The translations under genes and the position numbers were made by a program. Positions 54,876 through 64,000 of a DNA stretch of 64,000 nt are shown in pieces (the stretch's first letter is position 1; each line of letters starts with the position of its first letter). The DNA is from Desulfurispora thermophila DSM 16022. Its GTDB lineage: Bacteria; Bacillota; Desulfotomaculia; Desulfotomaculales; Desulfurisporaceae. The stretch covers positions 104,546 to 168,545 of the forward strand of contig NZ_AQWN01000010.1 of the NCBI RefSeq assembly GCF_000376385.1, written 5' to 3'. Under the pieces are notes generated by a model. The model worked only from the letters and a program-made list of their open reading frames with translations, ran no database searches and was not told the origin of the DNA.

Positions 54876-56333
54876 TTATACTTTTGAAGAAAAAATATCT
54901 TCAAACTTCAAACGCCCGTTAGCTTCGGCAGCAGGTTTCAATTTTCTCCCCCAGAGTTGGTACCAGAGCATAGACCCCAAAAGTAACGGAACACCGATAT
55001 ATAGAGAAGCACGCAATTCTTCATTGAACGCCACAACCACCAGACAGGCCACCTGCACCCAGATGGCAAAATGAGTGAGATAGGGGAAGTACTTCACCCT
55101 AAATTTTAATTTACCAACATCATAACCCATTTTTTCCAAACGACGCCGGAAATTGAGCTGCGACCAGCAAATGGATATCCACGCTATGGCTCCGGTAAAA
55201 CCGGAAAGCGCCAGCAGGTATGTAAACACTGCCGCATCACCGCCCAATGTGTAGGCAATAACGCCAATCCAGCAACCGCCAACCGACAATAGAATGGCGT
55301 TGTAGGGCACGCCCTTTTTGTTTACCCGGGCCAGCCAGCGCGGCGCCATCCCCTCCCGGGCCAGCGCGTATACCGCCCTGGAACAACCGTATAGACCACT
55401 GTTGGAACAGGAAATTGCCGCCGTCAGTACCACGAATGAAAACAACGCTCCCGCCCATTTAAACCCATAAAAGTTTAAAGCCGCGGCAAAGACGCTCTCT
55501 TCCAGACCAGCTTTCTGCCAGGGGAAAATCGATACCAGCAAAGCCACCGGTATTACATACAGGGCAATAATCCGGTAAGTCACATTGGTTATGGCTACCG
55601 GAATGCTTTTTTCCGGCTCCTGGCTCTCGCCGGCCGCCAGGCCGATAATCTCCGACCCCTGAAAATTGACCAGGATAATTACCATGGTCAAAAATACAAT
55701 GCCCACTCCCTTGGGAAACAGCCCACCATTACCCAACAACTTGCTGGTTCCCTGAAATCCCTGTCCACCAATAACACCCAGAAAGATAAGTACGGCCAGC
55801 ACGACAAACATGAGGATGGCCAGTATTTTAATCAGCGCCAGCCAGAATTCCAGTTCGCCAAAGGTACCCACATATGAAAGGTTGATCACTGTTATAATCA
55901 CACCAAAGCCCAGTGCCCAGTAGACGGCCGGTATGGAGGGGACAAAGTTGTTCATGATTATACCGGCAGCGATCATCTCTGACGGCACATAGGTCACCCA
56001 GGTAGCCCAGTAGGACCAGCCCACCCCGCAGGCCCAGGCCGGGTGGATGAAATCATTGGCATAGGTGACAAAAGAACTGGAAATGGGTATGGAAACCGCC
56101 AATTCGCCCAGACATACCATAACCAGATAGACAATCAAACCGCCTAATAAATAAGCCAAAAAGGCACTGGGGCCGCAGGAATCAATTACATAGCCCGTCC
56201 CCAAAAAATAACAACTACCAATTATTCCGCCCAGCGCAATCAATTGCAGATGGCGAGGTTTTAGACCTCTTTTCAATTCGCTCTCATAAGCTCTGGCCGC
56301 ACAGGCCATCTCCACATTATTCAGTTCACTCAT
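54876..56333 (-). CDS. AAT/GabP-type amino acid or polyamine permease (APC superfamily)
   Basis: 485 residues, 12 helices. ELKRGLKPRHLQLIALGGIIGSCYFLGTG is the AAT-family N-terminal signature; NFQGSEIIGLAAGESQEPEKSIPVAI is the consensus loop. GabP, LysP, ProY and related carriers share this form, so the substrate may be GABA, putrescine or a basic amino acid. It is the last gene of the run patA-fd-aor-moaD-permease. The ribosome site GAGGGGG lies in the loop of a hairpin (56333-56366). Confidence 0.9.
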   Translation of the reverse strand: MSELNNVEMACAARAYESELKRGLKPRHLQLIALGGIIGSCYFLGTGYVIDSCGPSAFLAYLLGGLIVYLVMVCLGELAVSIPISSSFVTYANDFIHPAWACGVGWSYWATWVTYVPSEMIAAGIIMNNFVPSIPAVYWALGFGVIITVINLSYVGTFGELEFWLALIKILAILMFVVLAVLIFLGVIGGQGFQGTSKLLGNGGLFPKGVGIVFLTMVIILVNFQGSEIIGLAAGESQEPEKSIPVAITNVTYRIIALYVIPVALLVSIFPWQKAGLEESVFAAALNFYGFKWAGALFSFVVLTAAISCSNSGLYGCSRAVYALAREGMAPRWLARVNKKGVPYNAILLSVGGCWIGVIAYTLGGDAAVFTYLLALSGFTGAIAWISICWSQLNFRRRLEKMGYDVGKLKFRVKYFPYLTHFAIWVQVACLVVVAFNEELRASLYIGVPLLLGSMLWYQLWGRKLKPAAEANGRLKFEDIFSSKV

Positions 56334-56366
56334 GCCGTGAGCCCCCTCATAAATTTATGCACGGCA
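56333..56366 (-). promoter_or_regulatory. Hairpin around the permease ribosome site
   Basis: TGCCGTG/CACGGCA (56360-56366 with 56333-56339) with the GAGGGGG site in the loop and the ATG at its foot. It also contains CATAAATTTATG. It could tune permease translation. There is no terminator between the MoaD-like gene and the permease. Confidence 0.5.
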
Positions 56367-56405
56367 CAGAATGAGCGAACCCCGTTGCCCGCCTCTGTAC
56401 CCCTA

Positions 56406-56681
56406 TCATCCTCCTGCTACAGGCGGAAAGACAACCAGCACATCCCCGGGCTGAATGATCTCTTTCCGGCAAATTTTTTTACCATTGACAACTAATAAAC
56501 CGGTCTGAGCGGGAGGAATGGCCAATGCCAGCAGAACATCCTCTACCCTGACACCCTTGCCAACTGGTAAAGCAATTCTACCGTCCGGATGGGCGCGGCC
56601 GGCATAGCGCGCCAGCGGTCCGCGCAATTCCACCTGCACTGTTTCCGGAACCATTCCCCCCGGCAAAAGTTTTTCCCTCAT
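56406..56681 (-). CDS. MoaD/ThiS-family protein next to AOR
   Basis: 91 residues with the beta-grasp fold (VQVELRGPLARYAGR...ALPVGKGVRVEDVLLALAIP...GLLVVNGKKI...GDVLVVFPPVAGG) and the C-terminal Gly-Gly that is thiocarboxylated in MoaD. The start ATG 56681 overlaps the AOR stop (ATGA); an internal ATG (56651) is possible. Such small proteins accompany AOR genes and probably supply sulfur for the tungstopterin. Confidence 0.9.
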   Translation of the reverse strand: MREKLLPGGMVPETVQVELRGPLARYAGRAHPDGRIALPVGKGVRVEDVLLALAIPPAQTGLLVVNGKKICRKEIIQPGDVLVVFPPVAGG

Positions 56682-58435
56682 AGTTCCAATTCGGTTAACT
56701 TTTCCGACAACGGAACACCTTCCTTACTCCAACCTCTCAGCTGATAGTATTCTCCCAGCATCGCTTTGAACTGATCCTCTGGCAACAGCTTGCCATCAGT
56801 GGCACCGCCCTGCAGCGGTTGTTTGAAGATGCGGCCAGGCAATGTATCCTGAGCGCCGCTGATACCTTCCCGCAGGTTAAACAGACGGGCCAGGTTAAAA
56901 ATCCGTTCCCCCGCTCTTTCCAACTGGGCGGCGTCCAATTTCTCGCCCGTGACTGGCTCCAGCAGCTCAGCCATGCGATCAAAGGAAAGCGCCCAAAAGT
57001 CACATAAAATCAGGGAAAACTTGGCCGCATTGTAATGTTGCAGGTCGATCACCAATTGAGCCTTGCCTTCGATGCTAAAGGGGTCACGCTCCCCATAGGC
57101 CTCCTCGGCCACCGGCCAGGCACTCATATGACAGGCACCGCGGGGGGCCGTAGCATAAGCCAACCCCATGGCCCAACTGCCGCGCGGTTCATAACCGGGG
57201 AATTCCAACCCCTTGACCTGCATGGCAAACTCCAGACCACCGTACTGCTCCGCCAGCGCTTTCACACCCCGGGCCAGCTCCGCCCCTATTCCCTGTTTGC
57301 GGGCAATCAGTTCCGGCATATGCAGATAATTTTCCACATCACCAAAACGCAGTCCAAAATCCTTGATCCCGCGCTGGGCCAGTTCCATGGCAAAGGCAAT
57401 CACATTACCCGTCGAGATCGTATCCAGCCCCAGGTCGTCACACAAAGAGTTAAACTTGACCACTGCGTCCAGGGAAGCGATGCCGCAGTTGGAGCCGGCC
57501 AGTGCCAGCGTTTCATACTCGGGCCCTTCCACCCGCCCGCCGGAAGTGACAGTATAGTTACCACAACCCAAACCACAGGCAAAGCAGGCACGCTTGCCCT
57601 TGCGGTAATGCTTCAAAGCGTCGGACTTTAACTCAGCAAAGCCCTCAAAACAACCCGACTGAAAATTGCGCGTGGGCAAAATACCCGTGTTGTTGGACAT
57701 TTCCACCAGCATGGGCGTACCATCGGTGTAGGCCCACAAGTTGGTATCAGTCAGCAAATCCTCCCGCATGGCCCGGCGGGCAACTTCCAGCAGCTTTGGC
57801 ATGTCGGCTACCCGAACACTGCCCGTGCCCTGCACGGCCAGAGCCTTCAGGTTTTTAGAGCCCCAAACCGCCCCGATACCACCGCGTCCGGCCTGACGAT
57901 AAAGCTCCGCAGTAATGCAGGCGAAGGGAACCAGGTTTTCCCCGGCCGGACCGATAGACATGATCTTGAAATCGGAGCCAAGCCGCTCCCGCAATTGCAT
58001 TTCGGTTTCGTGCGTCCCTTGGCCCCAGAGAAATTCTGCTGATTCAATGCTAACTTCTTGATCAGAAATTTTAATAAACACCGGGACTGCCGCCCTGCCC
58101 TCGACGATCACAAGGTCATAGCCGGCAAACTTGATCGCCGCTGCCATGTTTCCACCAATCGAACAATCCAGTATGGCCCCGTTGGCCGGCGAACGAGTAA
58201 TTACACCCAGTTTTCCGGAACAGGGAACTATTGTCCCGGTAAACGGACCGGTGGCCAGAATAACTTTGTTTTCCGGTGCCAAAGGGTCTGTACCAGGCGT
58301 TAGCTCTTCATAAAGGTATCTAATACCCAACCCTTTACCACCCAGATATTTCCTCGCCCAGTCCCGGCGCAGTTCTTCCACCTGCGCCCTTCCGGTCGTT
58401 AAATCAACCCGCAGCACATTTCCCGTATAACCCAT
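56678..58435 (-). CDS. aor: Aldehyde:ferredoxin oxidoreductase (tungsten/molybdenum)
   Basis: 585 residues from ATG 58435; the ferredoxin gene's TAA overlaps it (TAATG). Domain 1 carries GYTGNVLRVDLTTG and KYLGGKGLGIRYLYEEL. The pterin contacts and domain 2/3 follow (RQAGRGGIGAVWGSKNLKALAVQG, GPEYETLALAGSNCGI). The [4Fe-4S] ligands are CFACGLGC (about 285) plus a distal Cys in LILCDFWALS (about 490). Oxidises an aldehyde to the acid and reduces ferredoxin. Set between a putrescine aminotransferase and a MoaD-like gene, its likely substrate is 4-aminobutyraldehyde (an inference). Confidence 0.94.
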   Translation of the reverse strand: MGYTGNVLRVDLTTGRAQVEELRRDWARKYLGGKGLGIRYLYEELTPGTDPLAPENKVILATGPFTGTIVPCSGKLGVITRSPANGAILDCSIGGNMAAAIKFAGYDLVIVEGRAAVPVFIKISDQEVSIESAEFLWGQGTHETEMQLRERLGSDFKIMSIGPAGENLVPFACITAELYRQAGRGGIGAVWGSKNLKALAVQGTGSVRVADMPKLLEVARRAMREDLLTDTNLWAYTDGTPMLVEMSNNTGILPTRNFQSGCFEGFAELKSDALKHYRKGKRACFACGLGCGNYTVTSGGRVEGPEYETLALAGSNCGIASLDAVVKFNSLCDDLGLDTISTGNVIAFAMELAQRGIKDFGLRFGDVENYLHMPELIARKQGIGAELARGVKALAEQYGGLEFAMQVKGLEFPGYEPRGSWAMGLAYATAPRGACHMSAWPVAEEAYGERDPFSIEGKAQLVIDLQHYNAAKFSLILCDFWALSFDRMAELLEPVTGEKLDAAQLERAGERIFNLARLFNLREGISGAQDTLPGRIFKQPLQGGATDGKLLPEDQFKAMLGEYYQLRGWSKEGVPLSEKLTELEL

Positions 58436-58827
58436 TACCGCACCTCCAACTGCAAAGCGCCGTGCGGACACCAGGCTACACAAAGCGGTTGTCCATCACA
58501 GTAGTCGCACAACAGCGGTTTGTCGTCCATTAAACGCAACACTCCGGTGGGGCAGGCCTGGATACAGCTACCACATCCGGTGCATAGCTCTTCCTGCAAG
58601 AAAGGACGACCTTCTTTTTCCACTATCGCATTTGTAGGACATACCCCAACACATTCTAAACAGGCCTCACAAACAGCTGCCTTTATTTGCAAGCCGGTAC
58701 CATCATATTCAGATTCTATATGTATCCTGGCCAGCCGGGGGTTAAAACCCCCGGTCTTTTCTCCCGAACAGGCCAGCATACACAAACTACAACCAATACA
58801 ATCCGGGGCAGAAAAAACCAGTTTCAC
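58435..58827 (-). CDS. Four-cluster [4Fe-4S] ferredoxin-like electron carrier
   Basis: 130 residues from GTG 58827, 8 bases after AAGGAG. Sixteen cysteines in four groups: CIGCSLCMLAC, CEACLECVGVC, CTGCGSCIQAC and CDYCDGQPLCVAWC, as in HycB/DmsB-type proteins. It probably takes electrons from AOR's cluster and hands them to ferredoxin or another acceptor. Between patA and aor with overlapping or short gaps, so co-translated. Confidence 0.92.
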   Translation of the reverse strand: MKLVFSAPDCIGCSLCMLACSGEKTGGFNPRLARIHIESEYDGTGLQIKAAVCEACLECVGVCPTNAIVEKEGRPFLQEELCTGCGSCIQACPTGVLRLMDDKPLLCDYCDGQPLCVAWCPHGALQLEVR

Positions 58828-58862
58828 TTTCCCCACTCCTTGCCTTTTGAGCAACTGGTCAA

Positions 58863-60272
<1,410 letters not shown>

Positions 60273-60339
60273 TCAGTGTACACGCCTTAAAGTATACATT
60301 ATACAGCACAAACAAACCCGCACTTAGCCCTAATAAGGC

Positions 60340-60373
60340 AATTATTGCATATTTTCTCTGAATTATTGCATAT
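60340..60373. repeat. Tandem AATTATTGCATAT repeat (candidate activator site)
   Basis: Two exact 13-bp copies at 60340-60352 and 60361-60373, spaced 21 bp, i.e. two helical turns, 70-105 bp upstream of the -24 element. That is the place for an enhancer-binding protein. Confidence 0.6.
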
Positions 60374-60553
60374 AAGCTTATAACAAAAGCAAAATAAATA
60401 CTGCTGCTTTGCTGACATAGGGAGATAATTATTGTCTGTAATTGTTACTTACATTTTTGTTCAGTCTCACAACCAAGAAATGCGTTGCCCATAAACAAAC
60501 AAAAAATTCCTTAAGCAAAAGCATAATTGTTCAACCAGCAATAATTCTTAATA

Positions 60554-60571
60554 ATGAGACATATGTCTCAT
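60554..60571. repeat. Perfect 18-bp palindrome
   Basis: ATGAGACATATGTCTCAT, about 285 bp upstream of the sigma-54 promoter and 47 bp after the purine permease stop. Too short-looped to be a hairpin terminator; operator-like. Confidence 0.5.
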
Positions 60572-60617
60572 GGATGATTTTCAGCCCATCCCCACACAGC
60601 GGAAAGCCACTCTGTTT

Positions 60618-61985
60618 CTAGGCTATTCCAATATAAGAATAGCGCAAAACAACCAGCACGGTCAGTATCCACATCAACCAGTGCACGTCCCTGACCTTAC
60701 CGGTCAGCGCCTTCAGTACGGTATACAGTACAATACCGGCCGAAATCCCATTGGCAATGTTATAGGTAAACGGCATCATGGTCATGGTGATGAATGCAGG
60801 CACCCCGTCGGTTATGTCCTGAAAATTTACTTCCAGAATATCCGTAATCATAAGCATACCCACGATAATCAAAGCCGGAGCTGTTGCAGCAGAAGGAATC
60901 AAGGCAAAAACAGGCGCCAAGAACAAGGCAGCTATAAACAACAGACCCGTCACTACCGCGGTCAAACCGGTCCTGCCCCCCTCCCCAATGCCGGCCGAGC
61001 TTTCTATGTAGGCGGTGGTGGAACTGGTACCCATAAATGCACCGAAACTAACCCCCAGTGCGTCTACCAGCATGGCTTTACCAATGTTGGGGTTATTACC
61101 GTGCTCGTCCAGCAGGCCTGCCCGGCTGGTGGTTCCCATGAGTGTCCCGAATGTATCAAACAATTCAACAAAGGTAAATGTAAAGATTACTGTGATCAAG
61201 CCATGGTGCAATGCACCCGGGATGTTCAGCTGCCCCACGGCCAGGTGGCTGATATCAGGGAGTTTATAAGCAAAGTTTTCAATTTTTGTCACACCCAGGG
61301 GAATACCCAGCGCAGTGGTAGCCAGAATCCCCCACAAAAGCGCCCCTTTTACCCGCCTGGCCATGAGAAGGCTGGACAACAAAAGCCCGAACAACGCCAT
61401 CTGCACGCCGGGACTGCTTAAATTTCCCAGTTTTAAATCCCATTCAAAAAACAATAAGTGTCCAAATCCACCGCTGCTTTTTATCGCTTCCAGGCTGGGG
61501 CCCAAATGAACATCCACGACCACCAGTTCTGACAGCTTTACACCAATGATCGTGATAAAAAGTCCTATACCGGCAGTTATGGCTTTTTTGAGTGGCGCAG
61601 GCACCGCTACCATGAGCAACTGGCGCAGGTTGGTAATTGTCAATATGGTGAAGATAATACCGGAAATAAATACTGCCCCCAGCGCCTCCTGCCAGGTAAA
61701 ATCTCCCCCTTTTGCTGCCACAACAGCAAAATAGGCATTAAGCCCCATACCAGGAGCTAGGGCAATGGGAAAATTGACAAAAAGCCCCATGGCCATCGTA
61801 ATTATACCCGAAGCAATGCAGGTGGCAAAGAAAACAGCCTGGTAATCCATCCCCGTTGTGGAGAGAATTCCGGGGTTAACAGCCAGAATATAGGCCATGG
61901 TCATAAATGTAGTAATGCCCGCCAGCACTTCTGTCTTTACTGTTGTGCCACGCTTTTGTAATTGAAAGAAGTCATTGAGAAACAT
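60618..61985 (-). CDS. NCS2 purine permease (AzgA/PbuG type)
   Basis: 455 residues from ATG 61985, 6 bases after GGGGAGG. AzgA-like signatures: VKTEVLAGITTFMTMAYILAVNPGILS, FPIALAPGMGLNAYFA, VELFDTFGTLMGT, GTSSTTAYIESSAGIGEGGRTGLTAV. Proton symport of adenine, guanine or hypoxanthine. It is 21 bases after ade, so uptake and deamination of adenine form one operon. Confidence 0.94.
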   Translation of the reverse strand: MFLNDFFQLQKRGTTVKTEVLAGITTFMTMAYILAVNPGILSTTGMDYQAVFFATCIASGIITMAMGLFVNFPIALAPGMGLNAYFAVVAAKGGDFTWQEALGAVFISGIIFTILTITNLRQLLMVAVPAPLKKAITAGIGLFITIIGVKLSELVVVDVHLGPSLEAIKSSGGFGHLLFFEWDLKLGNLSSPGVQMALFGLLLSSLLMARRVKGALLWGILATTALGIPLGVTKIENFAYKLPDISHLAVGQLNIPGALHHGLITVIFTFTFVELFDTFGTLMGTTSRAGLLDEHGNNPNIGKAMLVDALGVSFGAFMGTSSTTAYIESSAGIGEGGRTGLTAVVTGLLFIAALFLAPVFALIPSAATAPALIIVGMLMITDILEVNFQDITDGVPAFITMTMMPFTYNIANGISAGIVLYTVLKALTGKVRDVHWLMWILTVLVVLRYSYIGIA

Positions 61986-62006
61986 TTTTAACCTCCCCAT
62001 CATTTT

Positions 62007-63743
62007 TCATTGCAAATCAATTAGCTTCTGGTTGAGAACATCTACCAGGCCCAGATCGGTCAAACGCAGTTCTGGGATCACAGGCAGCGCTAAAAATGAA
62101 AGAATCATAAAGGGATCCCGATTGCCGGACAAACCCAAAGACCCGGTTGATTTGTGTAAATTGAGCAGCAGCTTGTAAAATTTTTCAACCGGCAATTCCG
62201 ACATCAGCCCGGCCACTGGCAACTCCACAAGCCCAATTACCCTCTCATCGCAAACCGTGCAAAGCCCTCCCCCGGCCTGAGCCAGAGTCAAAATAGCCTT
62301 AATAATGTCCTTGTCACTCATACCGGCAGCAATCAAGTTGTGTGAATCATGGGCCACGGTAGCCGCTATAGCTCCCCGCCGCAAGCCCAGACCCTTTACA
62401 AAGCCCGCCCCCAAAGAATTTTTACCCCGGTGGCGTTCTATGACAACCAGCTTGGCCACGTCCTGCTCCTGATCCGGGCACAGTAAATTGTCTTGTACTG
62501 GTAGTTCCATTCTTAATTTTTTCGTGTAAATCTGCCCCGGCAAGACGCCAATCACTTGCACAGGTCCCCCCTTATCCGGTACACGCAACCTGTGCTGCAG
62601 TTCTTCGGCAGAGAGACTTAAACGAACCGTACTGCGTACGTCAGCAAAATCTGCGCAAATGGTTGTAAAAAGAGGCTTTCCATCTCTAGCCACCATCTGC
62701 CCACCGATATAGACTTCACGCGGGCGAAAGTTACTCACTTCTTCAAAAATAATAAAATCGGCCACGTAGCCGGGTGCAATGGCACCCATTGATTTGAGGC
62801 CAAACCATTCGGCCGAGTTTATGGTGGCCATCTGTACCGCCGTGATAAAATCCAGGCCGTTGTGACAAGCCAGGCGCACCATATAATCAATATGGCCTTC
62901 CTCAATAATATCCAGCAGGTTGCGGTCATCGGAAGCCAAAAGACAGCGGCGGGAATTATGCTTGTTAATGACCGGTAACAAATCCAGCAGGTTTTTTGCC
63001 GCCGTACCCTGACGCAGCATCACCCGCAAGCCACAGCGCAATTTCTCCCATACTTCCTCCGGCTCAGTACACTCATGATCCGAACCTATGCCCGCTGAAG
63101 CATAAGCTGCCAACCCCAAACCGTTCAAGCCCGGCGCATGACCGTCTACAGGTCTGCCGTCAGCAATGGCAATTTTTTGCAACATAACCTCATGAGCAGA
63201 CAAAACCGCCGGATAATCCATTACTTCCGCCAGGCCTATGATACGGGGGTCGCCCCAGAACTGCCCCATATCCTGCGCCGTAATACGGGCGCCCGAGGTT
63301 TCAAAACTGGATGCCGGTACACAGGAGGGCAGCATATAAAATACACGTAAAGGTGTGTTAGTAGCTGCAGCGAGCATATACTGGATACCCGCCGTTCCAC
63401 AAACATTGGCTATCTCGTGTGGATCGGCAACCACAGCGGTCGTCCCGCGTGGGACTACCGCACAGGCAAATTGTTCCGGTATCAGCATGGAACTCTCAAT
63501 ATGTACATGGGCATCAATCAGGCCAGGGCAAACAAAGGCACCGGCCAAATCTCGATATTCTCTGGCTTCATAATGCCCAAAACCAACAAATTTACCATCA
63601 TGCACACCGATATCCGCCTTATGAATTTCTCCTGAAAGCACATTGACAACAAAAGTATTCTTTAAACACAAGTCTATCTCTTTTTTGCCTGCTGCCCTTA
63701 ATACTCGCTCTTTGATTTGTTCTGCTGAAAGCTTCTCCCGCAC
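62007..63743 (-). CDS. ade: Adenine deaminase
   Basis: Converts adenine to hypoxanthine + NH3. 578 residues from GTG 63743, 9 bases after AAAGGA; an in-frame TTG at 63764 lacks a ribosome site. Amidohydrolase metal ligands in GLIDAHVHIESSML, VADPHEIANVCG, DGHAPGL and GIGSDHECTE, plus the Ade C-terminal VAHDSHNLIAAGMSD and GGGLCTV. No purine riboswitch or PurR-like box seen upstream. Confidence 0.96.
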   Translation of the reverse strand: MREKLSAEQIKERVLRAAGKKEIDLCLKNTFVVNVLSGEIHKADIGVHDGKFVGFGHYEAREYRDLAGAFVCPGLIDAHVHIESSMLIPEQFACAVVPRGTTAVVADPHEIANVCGTAGIQYMLAAATNTPLRVFYMLPSCVPASSFETSGARITAQDMGQFWGDPRIIGLAEVMDYPAVLSAHEVMLQKIAIADGRPVDGHAPGLNGLGLAAYASAGIGSDHECTEPEEVWEKLRCGLRVMLRQGTAAKNLLDLLPVINKHNSRRCLLASDDRNLLDIIEEGHIDYMVRLACHNGLDFITAVQMATINSAEWFGLKSMGAIAPGYVADFIIFEEVSNFRPREVYIGGQMVARDGKPLFTTICADFADVRSTVRLSLSAEELQHRLRVPDKGGPVQVIGVLPGQIYTKKLRMELPVQDNLLCPDQEQDVAKLVVIERHRGKNSLGAGFVKGLGLRRGAIAATVAHDSHNLIAAGMSDKDIIKAILTLAQAGGGLCTVCDERVIGLVELPVAGLMSELPVEKFYKLLLNLHKSTGSLGLSGNRDPFMILSFLALPVIPELRLTDLGLVDVLNQKLIDLQ

Positions 63744-63832
63744 AGCCGACGTTCCTTTCCGCAAAGCATCACTGCCCTTATTTTTGCCTGATTGGTGCTA
63801 ATTATCAGCCGGCAAAGCATAAAACCACCGGC

Positions 63833-63877
63833 CAAAACGAAAGCAGCGGCACAACAGCTCTAACTGCTGTGCCGCTG
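63833..63877 (-). terminator. rRNA operon terminator
   Basis: CAGCGGCACAGCAG/CTGTTGTGCCGCTG (63864-63877 with 63844-63857, one mismatch) followed by CTTTCGTTTTGG on the minus strand, just after 5S rRNA. Confidence 0.8.
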
Positions 63878-63892
63878 TTCCTATAAAATTAT

Positions 63893-64000
<108 letters not shown>

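Noticed and set aside
60570..61421. Plus-strand open frame of about 280 codons opposite the purine permease
   Set aside because: Antisense shadow with His/Gln/Cys-rich, non-protein-like composition.
63744..63832. Purine riboswitch upstream of ade
   Set aside because: No purine aptamer core or terminator could be recognised in the leader.

Overview
This window reads as the chromosome of an anaerobic, endospore-forming Firmicute, most like the Desulfotomaculum/Peptococcaceae group (an inference). The support is: the Bacillus/Clostridium gene order yqfC-yqfD-phoH-pgpH-ybeY-dgkA-cdd-era ... recO-glyQ-glyS-ccpN-ppdR ... dnaG-rpoD; sporulation genes (yqfC, yqfD, a YhcN/YlaJ lipoprotein, a CwlD-type amidase); strong AAGGAGG-type ribosome binding sites with many GTG/TTG starts; selenoprotein synthesis; a tungsten/molybdenum aldehyde:ferredoxin oxidoreductase; an Etf-linked lactate dehydrogenase; and a double-cubane-cluster type reductase. 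I see no insertion sequence, prophage or CRISPR array.

Layout. 1-230: two tRNAs with their promoter. 374-25695: a long, mostly leftward housekeeping block holding the primase/sigma-A operon, dGTPase, PPDK with its regulatory kinase and CcpN repressor, GlyRS, RecO, Era and the sporulation/7TM-HD genes. A small insertion between era and recO carries a Mg2+ M-box riboswitch with corA, ubiX, a spore lipoprotein and an amidase. 25941-28474: a selenium segment with selD (itself read through an in-frame UGA), yedF, a decayed permease and a NifU-type scaffold protein whose second cluster cysteine is encoded by UGA. 28710-30746: a double-cubane-cluster reductase and its ATP-dependent activator. 30816-32552: an ECF sigma/anti-sigma pair. 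32806: tRNA-Leu.

33040-38555: lactate metabolism. A lactate permease is divergent from etfB-etfA-glcD (electron-confurcating lactate dehydrogenase type), and the space between holds two identical GntR/LldR-type operators. 38700-49680: a DegS/DegU-like two-component system followed by a full Gram-positive Tad (Flp) pilus locus. 49691-52812: a drug/metabolite exporter, DUF1540, UPF0316, a pseudouridine synthase and an AbrB-type regulator.

53042-60212: the most interesting block. A sigma-54 activator converges on a leftward operon of putrescine aminotransferase, a four-cluster ferredoxin, AOR, a MoaD-like protein and an amino-acid/polyamine-type permease. A sigma-54 -24/-12 promoter and tandem upstream repeats stand before the operon. 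I propose a ferredoxin-reducing polyamine (putrescine) catabolic route in which AOR replaces the usual NAD-dependent aminobutyraldehyde dehydrogenase. 60618-63743: purine salvage (adenine deaminase and an AzgA-type permease). 63833-64000: the end of an rRNA operon (5S rRNA, cut by the window edge, and its terminator).
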